Shown here: positions 44,640-51,842 of the stretch, one piece after another
Layout of the letters: each line of letters starts with the position of its first letter
How positions within the stretch are numbered: the first letter of the stretch is position 1
Assembly (NCBI RefSeq): GCF_000719775.1
Contig: NZ_JOHR01000004.1
Location: 368,207-432,206 of the forward strand
Reading direction: 5' to 3'
Length of the DNA stretch: 64,000 nucleotides
Origin: Streptomyces sp. NRRL F-5135
GTDB lineage: Bacteria; Actinomycetota; Actinomycetes; Streptomycetales; Streptomycetaceae
Made by a program: the position numbers and the translations under genes
The notes under the pieces: model-generated
What the model was told of the DNA's origin: nothing
The model's input: only the letters and a program-made list of their open reading frames with translations
Database searches by the model: none

Positions 44640-45685
44640 CCGGAGCACTCTCGGCGGGCCCCGCGTCCGCTCTCTGTCTGGGAGTGGACGCGGGCAACAG
44701 CAAGACCGCCGCCCTGGTGTCCACCATCTCCGGTGAGGTGGTGGGCGCCGGGCGCTCCGGCTGTGGGGACATCTACGGCGCACCGACCCCCGAGGACGCC
44801 GTGACCGAGGTGCTCGCGGCGGTACGGGAGGCCCTGGACCAGGCCGGCGCGGACGTGACGGCCGTGGTCAGTACGGCTTTCCGGCTGGCCGGAGTCGACT
44901 GGCCCGAGGACCAGGAGTACTGGGACTCCGCCCTGGCGCGTCGGTATCCCGGCGCCCTGGGCCGGCGCAGCATCCTCAACGACGGCTACGCCGCCATCCG
45001 GTGCGGTGACCCCGGTGGCGTCGGTATCTCGGTGACCGGGGGTACGGCGGCGGCGATCGCCGCCCGCGGACACGACGGTGAGCTATGGGACATGGGCTGG
45101 TGGGGCCAGCACGAGATGGGCGCGGTCGGCTTGGCGAACGAGGCGTTCCGGGCGGTCCTCCTGGCGGAGCTGGGGCTCGGGCCGCAGACGGATCTCACCA
45201 CGGCTCTCCTCGCGCACTTCGACAAGCCCACGGCGGAGGCGCTCAACCACTGGCTGACGCGACGTCAGGGTCAGGCATCCGTTCGTGAACGGACCAGTTG
45301 TGCACGGGTGGTCACCGCGGTCGCCGCGGCAGGCGATCCCGTGGCCGTGGACATCGTCCGCGCCCAGGGGCACCGCTTCGCCCAGTACGCGGGCGTGGCC
45401 GCGCGGCGCACCGGACTGGTGGGGGAGGGGCGGCCGGTGAGCGTGGTGCTGTCGGGCTCGGTCCTGATGGCGAGGGATTCTCCGGTGGCCGAGGCGCTGC
45501 TCTCCGAACTGCCCGCCCATGTGCCGGGAGCGGTGCCGCACAGCAGTTCCTTGCCCCCGGTGACAGGTGCGTTGCTGGACGCCCTGGGTGAGGGCGGGGT
45601 GGCGCTGGCGGATTCGGCCGTCGCCGACGCCGTGCTGGAAAAGGTGACAAGAAGTCTGCCGCCCGAGGAGTTCCTGGCCACCTGA
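44636..45685 (+). CDS. BadF/BcrA-type sugar kinase (N-acetylglucosamine kinase-like)
   Basis: A 349-residue kinase of the BadF/BadG/BcrA/BcrD ATPase family, which also contains N-acetylglucosamine kinases. The phosphate-1 loop is LCLGVDAGNSKTAALV, a central part reads NDGYAAIRCGDPGGVGIS, the phosphate-2/adenosine region has VTGGTAAAIAARG and WWGQHEMGAVG, and VVLSGSVLMA lies near the end. The neighbours (NagB-like, GH4, GntR of the UTRA type) support an amino-sugar substrate. The GTG start overlaps the GH4 stop. A short hairpin between this gene and the convergent gntR gene probably ends both transcripts. Confidence 0.85.
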   Translation: MTGALSAGPASALCLGVDAGNSKTAALVSTISGEVVGAGRSGCGDIYGAPTPEDAVTEVLAAVREALDQAGADVTAVVSTAFRLAGVDWPEDQEYWDSALARRYPGALGRRSILNDGYAAIRCGDPGGVGISVTGGTAAAIAARGHDGELWDMGWWGQHEMGAVGLANEAFRAVLLAELGLGPQTDLTTALLAHFDKPTAEALNHWLTRRQGQASVRERTSCARVVTAVAAAGDPVAVDIVRAQGHRFAQYAGVAARRTGLVGEGRPVSVVLSGSVLMARDSPVAEALLSELPAHVPGAVPHSSSLPPVTGALLDALGEGGVALADSAVADAVLEKVTRSLPPEEFLAT

Positions 45686-45693
45686 GCGGTGGA

Positions 45694-45721
45694 CGCCCCG
45701 GCTGCTTGTGGTGTCGGGGCG
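45694..45721. terminator. Bidirectional hairpin between convergent genes
   Basis: CGCCCCG and CGGGGCG form a 7-bp stem with a 14-base loop, exactly filling the 39-bp gap between the kinase stop and the gntR stop. Confidence 0.45.
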
Positions 45722-45724
45722 GTG

Positions 45725-46468
45725 TCAGTCGCCGACCGGGCGGAACAGGTCGGCCTGGAACCGGTACGCGTCGCTGCGGTAGACCATCCGGCCGGCCAGC
45801 ACCAGGGAGCCGTCGTCCGCGTAGGTCAGTTCCTCGCCGACGAGTACGGGGTCGCCCGGCTCGATCTCCAGCAGCTTCGCGGTGGCGTCATCCGCGGCCG
45901 CCGCGTGGACCGTGTAGGAACTGCGGGCGACGCGCAGCCCGCAATCCTGGTCCAGGGTCTCGTACAACGAGCGGTCGGTGAGATCGATGTCGGCCAGCTG
46001 GGGAGCGAGGCCCAGGGCCACGACGCTGGAGTCGACGCACACGGGCACGCCGTCCAGGCTGCGCAGCCGACGCAGATCCAGCACTTTGGAGGCCGGCGCG
46101 ACGGCCAGTTGTTCGGCCTCTTCGAAGGTGGCCGGGCGCGTGCGGTGGTGGAGCACGCGGGCCCGCGGGCGCAACCCGCGGGCGCGTGCCATCTCGGAGA
46201 AGCTCTGCAGCGTGCTCGGCGGTTCGCCGACGACGTTGCGACGGACGAACCATCCGCGCTGGGAGGAGCGTTCCAGCTTGTTCTCTTCGGCGAGCCGCCC
46301 CAGCGCCAGGCGCAGGGTCGATCGGCTGACTCCGAGAGTCGCCGCGAGATCACGCTCGCCGGGCAGTCGGCTCCCGGGCGGGTAGACCCCGCGGCGCAGC
46401 GCGTTGCTGAGTCGGCGGTAGGTCTGCTCGACAGCGGCCCCCGCCTTGGTGCCGTCCACGCTCGTCAT
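45725..46468 (-). CDS. GntR-family (HutC/UTRA) transcriptional regulator
   Basis: A 247-residue regulator. The GntR winged helix spans about residues 12-80 (YPPGSRLPGERDLAATLGVS, RSTLRLALGRL). A UTRA effector domain follows from about 100, with LHHRTRPATFEEAEQL, LDLRRLRSLDGVPVCVDSSV and DDATAKLLEIEPGDPVLV. This is the architecture of NagR/DasR, whose effectors are phosphorylated amino sugars. I start at the ATG at 46468 (MTSVDGTK); an upstream in-frame start overlaps the operator. It is divergent from a sugar importer, and DasR-like half-sites flank it and the nagB-like gene, so it is the probable regulator of both. Confidence 0.9.
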   Translation of the reverse strand: MTSVDGTKAGAAVEQTYRRLSNALRRGVYPPGSRLPGERDLAATLGVSRSTLRLALGRLAEENKLERSSQRGWFVRRNVVGEPPSTLQSFSEMARARGLRPRARVLHHRTRPATFEEAEQLAVAPASKVLDLRRLRSLDGVPVCVDSSVVALGLAPQLADIDLTDRSLYETLDQDCGLRVARSSYTVHAAAADDATAKLLEIEPGDPVLVGEELTYADDGSLVLAGRMVYRSDAYRFQADLFRPVGD

Positions 46469-46485
46469 GTCCCCAGCGTACCAAT

Positions 46486-46550
46486 ACTGGTCTGGTGAAC
46501 GGAGCAAACAAACCAGCTTCGAGCATCTGGACTAAGTGGTCTGCTGGCTT
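46486..46550. promoter_or_regulatory. GntR/DasR-like half-sites in the gntR/importer promoter
   Basis: ACTGGTCTGGTG (46486-46497) and AGTGGTCTGCTGG (46535-46547) both carry the A(C/G)TGGTCTG core seen before the nagB-like gene. AACCAGC, a partial inverse half, lies between them. The 141-bp region serves both the gntR and the binding-protein genes. Confidence 0.6.
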
Positions 46551-46608
46551 TAAGGTCACACTCACCTACCCGGGCTCTCGGGGCATCCCATCGAGGACAG
46601 GAGACACC

Positions 46609-47982
46609 GTGGTCTCGCGCAGCAGAACCGGACGCATCGCCAGCCTGTTGGCGCCTCTCGCAACGGCCGGCCTGCTGGTCGGCTGTGTGCCGGGCACCGA
46701 CGGGACCGGCGCGGCCAACACCGCGTCGGGCGCGGTGACCACCGACCCGGCCGAGATGGGCCAGGTCACCTTGCACGTCCTTGACTACTTCACCGGCGGC
46801 GTCGACGACGCCTGGATGAAGGCCGTGGTCGAGGCCTTCGAGAAGCAGTACCCCGACATCACCGTCGAGCGGACCTCGCTCCCGTGGAGCGACGTGATGG
46901 CCGCCCTGCCCCTCAAGCTGAAGTCTGCCGACGCACCGGACATCGTGCCCCCCAACCCCGGCTGGCAGTCGATGGGCACTCTGGTCCGCGGTGGTCTGGT
47001 GCTCAACCTGGACAACTACGCCAAGGCCTACGGATGGAACGAGGCCTTTCCCCCGTCGATCGTCAATCAGCATCAGTTCAGCACCGACGGCAGGCACATG
47101 GGCACGGGCTCGCTGTTCGGCACTCCTGTCGCCCGAGCCTCCCTCATCGAGGTCTACTACAACCGGGCACTCCTCCAGAAGACCGGCGCCAAGGTGCCCC
47201 GGAGCTACGGCGATTTCCAGACCGCCCTCGGCAAGGCCAAGGCGGCCGGCATCACCCCCATCGCGCTGGGCAACGCGGACCAACTCGGCATCACCGCACC
47301 GCTCTTCTCACTCATGAACGCCTTCGGTACACAGTCCGCGATCTCGGACTTCACCTACTCGCACCACGACGTGAACATCGGCCGGAGCGGGTTGCCGCAG
47401 GCGGTGTCCGCCTTCAGGCAGTGGTCCGACAAGGGGTATCTGGACAAGGACTACGCGGGAACCGATGCGGCCAATGCCGCCCAGAACTTCGTCAACGGCG
47501 AGGGTCTGTTCCACTTCAACTATTCGGGCTCGCTGCCGCTCAGGCCGGGCCAGTCCAAGGAGTTCGGCTCCTTCGTCCTGCCGCGCGAGGACGGCGGTGC
47601 CCCGGTCGCCACGGCCTCGTCGGCCAGCAACCTTTCCATCGCCTCGAAATCGAAGCATCCCGATGCCGCCGCGGCCTTCCTCAACTTCGCGGCCGGTGAG
47701 GAAGCGGCCGAACTCGCCGTCCGGAAAGGCGCAATGCCCTTGCTGCACCCGGACGTGCAGGCGCCCGCCGGCGATCCGCTGTTGGCGGACGACGTCGCCA
47801 TCGCCCAGGACATCTCGGCGCGGGGCACCGCCGTGCCCTACCTGGACTGGGCCACGCCGACGTTGTTCGACACCATCAACACCACCATGCAGAGCATGCT
47901 GGCAGGAAGGTCCGCACCGGACGCCGTGGTCGGCGCGGTCGACGAGAACGTCGCCGCCTTCCGGAAGAGCCTGGGCAGGTAG
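46609..47982 (+). CDS. Sugar-binding lipoprotein of a second CUT1 importer
   Basis: A 457-residue type 1 binding protein. The signal peptide ends in the lipobox LLVGC with Cys26 lipidated. The mature domain has VTLHVLDYFTGGVDDAWMKA, a central GTGSLFGTPVARASLIEVYY and a C-terminal AAAFLNFAAGEEAAELAVRK. The GTG at 46609 is preceded by AGGAG at good spacing. An earlier in-frame ATG (46495) would start inside the operator region and lacks a signal. It leads the importer operon opposite the GntR regulator. Ligand: probably an amino-sugar oligosaccharide, inferred from context only. Confidence 0.88.
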   Translation: MVSRSRTGRIASLLAPLATAGLLVGCVPGTDGTGAANTASGAVTTDPAEMGQVTLHVLDYFTGGVDDAWMKAVVEAFEKQYPDITVERTSLPWSDVMAALPLKLKSADAPDIVPPNPGWQSMGTLVRGGLVLNLDNYAKAYGWNEAFPPSIVNQHQFSTDGRHMGTGSLFGTPVARASLIEVYYNRALLQKTGAKVPRSYGDFQTALGKAKAAGITPIALGNADQLGITAPLFSLMNAFGTQSAISDFTYSHHDVNIGRSGLPQAVSAFRQWSDKGYLDKDYAGTDAANAAQNFVNGEGLFHFNYSGSLPLRPGQSKEFGSFVLPREDGGAPVATASSASNLSIASKSKHPDAAAAFLNFAAGEEAAELAVRKGAMPLLHPDVQAPAGDPLLADDVAIAQDISARGTAVPYLDWATPTLFDTINTTMQSMLAGRSAPDAVVGAVDENVAAFRKSLGR

Positions 47983-47984
47983 TC

Positions 47985-48953
47985 GTGACCATACTCAACG
48001 AGAGCCACGCTCCCCGCGTCGGTACAGCGGACGCCCGGGACCGGCGGCCACCACTTCGTCGCACCGGCCGCACAGGTACGCCCTCGTACCGGCGCCGACG
48101 GCGCCTTCTGGGCCTGGCCTACCTCGCCCCCGCACTGCTCGTCTATGGGCTCGTCGTGCTGCTCCCGGCCGGGCAAGGGGCACACCTGTCGCTCTACCAC
48201 TGGGACGGAATCACCGCGGCCACCTGGGCGGGGATCGACAACTACACCGGCTTCCTCACTGATCCGACGCTGCGTCGAGCAGTCGGTCACACCCTGTACT
48301 TCATCGTCTTCTTCTCCCTCCTGCCCATCGTCCTCGGACTGACGAGTGCGGCGCTGGCGGCACGCAAGGACGTGCGCGGTGCCGGGATCCACCGCTGGTT
48401 CATCTTCCTGCCCCAGGTCCTCACCCCGGCCGTCATCGCCGTGGTGTGGAAGCAGATCTACGCCCCCGACGGCCCTCTCAACGCCGTCCTGACCGCCCTG
48501 GGCATGGACGGGCTGACGCGCGGCTGGCTCGGCGACTTCACCTGGGCGCTTCCTGCCCTCGGCCTCGCCGGCACCTGGGCGGCGTTCGGACTGTGCATGG
48601 TGCTGTTCGCCGCGGGAATGCAGAACATCCCCGGCGAGCTCTATGACGCCGCCCGCATGGACGGGGCCGGCCCCGTACGGGAGTTCTTCTCCGTGACCCT
48701 GCCGGGCCTGCGCGGCCAGCTCGCCGTCGTACTGACGCTCACCCTGCTGGGCGCGATCCGGGTGTTCGACATCGTCTGGCTCACCACCAGGGGAGGGCCG
48801 GGCACCTCCACCATCACCCCCACCGTGGTGCTGTACCAGAGAGCGTTCGCCAATCCGGATGTCGGCGCGGCCTGCGCCATCGGCGTCGTACTGGCGCTTG
48901 TCGCACTCATCGTCTCGCTGGTCGTGGTCAAGCTGTCGGAAGGGGACGACTGA
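47985..48953 (+). CDS. CUT1 carbohydrate ABC transporter permease (MalF type)
   Basis: A 322-residue permease with a basic cytoplasmic tail of about 38 residues and six membrane segments. The first is LLGLAYLAPALLVYGLVVLL. The ATPase-docking EAA loop is YDAARMDGAGPVREFFSV. The start is a GTG two bases after the binding-protein stop, with its ribosome binding site probably inside the end of that gene (GGGCAGG). As in the other importer, no ATPase gene is present, implying a shared MsiK-type ATPase. Confidence 0.92.
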   Translation: MTILNESHAPRVGTADARDRRPPLRRTGRTGTPSYRRRRRLLGLAYLAPALLVYGLVVLLPAGQGAHLSLYHWDGITAATWAGIDNYTGFLTDPTLRRAVGHTLYFIVFFSLLPIVLGLTSAALAARKDVRGAGIHRWFIFLPQVLTPAVIAVVWKQIYAPDGPLNAVLTALGMDGLTRGWLGDFTWALPALGLAGTWAAFGLCMVLFAAGMQNIPGELYDAARMDGAGPVREFFSVTLPGLRGQLAVVLTLTLLGAIRVFDIVWLTTRGGPGTSTITPTVVLYQRAFANPDVGAACAIGVVLALVALIVSLVVVKLSEGDD

Positions 48954-49765
48954 TGATCTCCAAGCGGGAGAAGACCTTCAACTACCTCATTCTGACGGTA
49001 CTCACGCTGGCGGTGCTCTTCCCGGTGGCGTGGATCCTGGGGGTCGCGTTGAGCCCCGAGGTCTCCGGGCAGCTGGACCTCGGCCACCTGCGGTGGTCCA
49101 ACTTCGCCGACGCATGGGAGCAGGCAGACTTCGCCCAGTACCTGAAGTCCAGCGTCATCATCACCGGCACGGCGGTGGCCGTCTCGACCGTGTTGGCCGT
49201 CCTCAGCGGCTATGCCTTCGGAGTCCTGGGGGTCGTGGGGGAGAAGCTGCTCTTCCCCCTGCTCCTGTTCGGAATCATGATCCCGTTGGAGGCGATCATC
49301 GTTCCGCTGTACTACGACTTCCAGTACTGGGGACTGACCGACACCTATCAAGGCATTGTCCTCGCCCATGTGGGAACGGGGGTGAGCTTCGGCGCCTTCT
49401 GGATGCGCGCGGCCTTCCGCTCGGTGCCCTCCAGCATCGGCGAGTCGGCTCAGATGGACGGCGCCGGCACCTGGACGATGCTGTGGCGGATCTACCTGCC
49501 GGTCGTCCGGCCCGCGGTGTTCACCTTCATCCTGCTGAACTTCATGTGGACCTGGAACGACTACTTCCTCTCCTTGATCCTGGTCTCCGACCCGGCACAC
49601 CAGCCGCTGACGCTGGGCCTCGGCGCCTTCTCGGGCCGCTACCTGGTGCACATCAACCTGCTCGCCGCGGCGGCGGTGCTGATCTCCCTCCCGGTGGTCG
49701 CCCTGTATGTGTTCTGTCAGCGGCAGTTCATCCGCGGAATGCTCTCCGGCGCGGTCAAGGGCTAG
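48953..49765 (+). CDS. CUT1 carbohydrate ABC transporter permease (MalG type)
   Basis: A 270-residue permease with six membrane segments, beginning NYLILTVLTLAVLFPVAWIL. The EAA loop reads IGESAQMDGAGTWTMLWRI and the C-terminus is FCQRQFIRGMLSGAVKG. It overlaps the upstream permease stop as TGATG. It is the last intact gene of the operon, and transposase and transporter remnants begin a few bases after its stop. Confidence 0.92.
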   Translation: MISKREKTFNYLILTVLTLAVLFPVAWILGVALSPEVSGQLDLGHLRWSNFADAWEQADFAQYLKSSVIITGTAVAVSTVLAVLSGYAFGVLGVVGEKLLFPLLLFGIMIPLEAIIVPLYYDFQYWGLTDTYQGIVLAHVGTGVSFGAFWMRAAFRSVPSSIGESAQMDGAGTWTMLWRIYLPVVRPAVFTFILLNFMWTWNDYFLSLILVSDPAHQPLTLGLGAFSGRYLVHINLLAAAAVLISLPVVALYVFCQRQFIRGMLSGAVKG

Positions 49766-49776
49766 GCTTCAAAGTG

Positions 49777-49940
49777 TCAGGCCCACATCATGCGCGATGC
49801 GAGGGTGACGGCCGCTTGGCAGGACTGCGCGGTCTTGTCGTACCTGGTGGCGATGGCGCGCCACCGCCTGAGGCGGGTGAAGCACCGTTCTACGAGGTCG
49901 CGGTGCTTGTAGGTCCGACGGTCGAAGGCCGGGGCGCTGC
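49777..49940 (-). pseudogene. IS5-type transposase C-terminal remnant
   Basis: The last 50 codons of an IS5/IS427-group transposase: FDRRTYKHRDLVERCFTRLR, then WRAIATRYDKTAQSC and QAAVTLASRMMWA. This is the conserved DDE-transposase end with the catalytic Glu in the VERCF segment. The rest of the gene and clear terminal repeats are missing. It starts 11 bases after the importer permease stop, marking an old insertion or deletion boundary. Confidence 0.75.
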
Positions 49941-49994
49941 GCACTGCGGAGATGACGCAGATCGGCGGCGATCCGAACTGCGTCGTGCCGCTGG

Positions 49995-50132
49995 TCAGCC
50001 GTGCTCGGGGCGTTCGATGGATACCTTGGGCAGTTTCCGGGCCAGCGGTGCGGGCAGCCACCAGGCCCACTTGCCGAGCATCTGCATGACGGCGGGGACG
50101 GTGGACAGGGCGCCGTCCTGCGAGGGCATCGC
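49995..50132 (-). pseudogene. C-terminal remnant of an MMPL-family transporter
   Basis: A minus-strand reading frame ending in TGA (49995-49997) encodes STVPAVMQMLGKWAWWLPAP and LARKLPKVSIERPEHG. The pattern of a final membrane segment followed by WWLP..L.R.LP.V..E is the standard C-terminus of Streptomyces MMPL/RND-type exporters. Only about 45 residues remain, and no upstream part is present in any frame. Confidence 0.6.
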
Positions 50133-50260
50133 GTGGCAGGCCAGACGGACAAGACGACGAAGGTCAAGACGATTCGAGCCGGCCCGCTGTCGTGCGGCCG
50201 AAGGTCAGGCGTGCCAGGTGCCGCAGATCGCAGCGGCGGTACGGTGGCCGTTGATCTGCG

Positions 50261-50431
50261 ATGGGGGCGGACGTGACACGTATCTGGACAGGGCTCGCAG
50301 TGCTCTTCGCGGCACTCGCTGTCGGCAGCATCGCTTCCAGGGAGCCGGGCGCCGTGATCGGCATCGGCGACCTGGCGGTCACCGCGCTCCTTGCCTGCCT
50401 CGCCTGGGTCTGCTGGAGGTTCCGCCGGTGA
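50261..50431 (+). CDS. Possible small two-helix membrane protein
   Basis: A 56-codon frame (ATG 50261, or GTG at 50273 giving 52 residues). It contains two hydrophobic segments, RIWTGLAVLFAALAVGSIAS and VTALLACLAWVCWRF, joined by a short loop. Small membrane proteins of this shape are common in Streptomyces. There is no strong ribosome binding site and the surroundings are full of gene remnants, so this could be chance. It is followed by about 270 bp in which I see no supported gene. Confidence 0.35.
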   Translation: MGADVTRIWTGLAVLFAALAVGSIASREPGAVIGIGDLAVTALLACLAWVCWRFRR

Positions 50432-50702
50432 CTACGTCCGCGAGCGGGAGGCCATCACGGGACCGGTCGATCCCGGCGCACCGTTCCTGCCGGGCCATGA
50501 ACTCGCGGTTGGCCGCGCGGGCGGCAGCGGCGAGCGGTGCGGGCGTCGGCTGCCGCGAGGTCGGCCTGTAACGAGGCCCGGCTGACGGCGGGCCCCGGCC
50601 GCCGGGGATCGAGGGCGGCTCCGCAGCCCGGGCTCGTTGCCCGGAACTCCACTGCTCCGCCGCCCGGGTGATCGCGAGCACACAAAGCTGCCGGAGCGTG
50701 TC

Positions 50703-50741
50703 GGCCGTGGGCCCGGAAAGAGTGCGGCCGGGCCCACGGCC
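50703..50741 (-). terminator. Strong terminator hairpin of the aldo/keto reductase gene
   Basis: A perfect 13-bp inverted repeat (GGCCGTGGGCCCG / CGGGCCCACGGCC) with a 13-base loop lies seven bases after the reductase stop on the minus strand. Confidence 0.75.
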
Positions 50742-50748
50742 GGGCGGC

Positions 50749-51729
50749 TCAGTCGAGGCCGGCGATGGTGTGTGGCCGGTACGGGGTCTCCAGGACCTTG
50801 CGTTCGGTCTCGGAGAGCTGGAGTTCGAGAGCCGAGAGGGCGTCGTGGAGGTGCTGGGGCTTGGTGGCGCCGATGACGGGCGCGGTCACGGTGGGCTGCC
50901 GCAGCAGCCAGGCCAGCGCCACCTGGGCACGAGGCACACCGTGGCCTTCGGCGACGCGCGCCACGGCTTCGACGATCTCGCGATCGCCCTCCTGATAGAG
51001 GGTCTTGCCGAGCTCGTCGGTCTCCTGGCGGGCGCTGAGGTCGTCCCAGTCGCGCGTCAGTCGTCCGCGGGCCAGAGGGCTCCAGGGGGTGACGGCGACC
51101 CCCTGGTCCGCGCAGAACGGGAGCATCTCGCGCTCCTCCTCGCGGTAGAGGAGGTTGTAGTGGCTCTGCATGGACACGAACTTCGTCCAGCCGTGGCGCT
51201 CGGCGGTGTACTGGGCCTTCGCGAACTGCCAGGCGTACATGTTCGACGCGCCCAGGTAGCGGGCTTTGCCGGCTTTGACGACGTCGTGCAAGGCCTCCAT
51301 GGTCTCCTCGATCGGCGTCGACGCGTCCCAGTGGTGGACGATGTACAGGTCGATGTAGTCAGTGCCCAGGCGACGCAGGCTCGCGTCGATCTCCGTCATG
51401 ATCGCTTTGCGGGACAGACCGCGGCTGTTCGGGCCCGGCCTCATGGCCGCGTAGATCTTGGTGGCCAGCACGATCTCCTCCCGCCGCGCGAAGTCGGCCA
51501 ACGCACGACCGGTTATCTCCTCGCTGGTGCCGTCGGAGTAGACATTGGCGGTGTCGAAGAAGTTGATGCCGGCCTCGACGGCCTGCCGCAGCAGGGGACG
51601 GGCGGCGTCCTCGGTCAGGGTCCACGGGTGCACGCCGCGATCGGGAACGCCGTAGCTCATACACCCCAGGCAGAGAGGGGAGACATCCAGGCCGGTGGTG
51701 CCGAGCTTTAAGTACCGCACGATTCTCAT
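50749..51729 (-). CDS. Aldo/keto reductase with N-terminal TTA codon
   Basis: A 326-residue NADPH-dependent aldo/keto reductase. The catalytic tetrad is Asp59 and Tyr64 (FFDTANVYSDG), Lys91 (ATKIYAA) and His132 (YIVHHWD). LGCMSYG near residue 22 and the C-terminal VIGATKPQHLHDALSALEL are typical of the YajO/IolS-like subgroup, which reduces aldehydes or acts on sugars. The ATG follows CGGAGGT. Codon 7 is TTA, the rare leucine codon read in Streptomyces by the bldA tRNA, so expression may be limited to late growth. The gene is flanked by the kinase gene upstream and ends at a strong hairpin. Confidence 0.92.
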   Translation of the reverse strand: MRIVRYLKLGTTGLDVSPLCLGCMSYGVPDRGVHPWTLTEDAARPLLRQAVEAGINFFDTANVYSDGTSEEITGRALADFARREEIVLATKIYAAMRPGPNSRGLSRKAIMTEIDASLRRLGTDYIDLYIVHHWDASTPIEETMEALHDVVKAGKARYLGASNMYAWQFAKAQYTAERHGWTKFVSMQSHYNLLYREEEREMLPFCADQGVAVTPWSPLARGRLTRDWDDLSARQETDELGKTLYQEGDREIVEAVARVAEGHGVPRAQVALAWLLRQPTVTAPVIGATKPQHLHDALSALELQLSETERKVLETPYRPHTIAGLD

Positions 51730-51842
51730 ACCTCCGAGACGGACGATCGCGCCAAGTGTGCGCGGAGGAATACTGCGGGCCCACCCGCCCCCCGGGCAAC
51801 CCCCGCTGTCGAACCGCTGCTCAACCGGGCCGACGGCGCCCG

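Noticed and set aside
50432..50700. Possible coding remnant on the minus strand (RASLQADLAAADART, then AARAANREFMARQE in another frame)
   Set aside because: The two pieces have a coiled-coil-like look, but I recognise no family and cannot show that they belong together.
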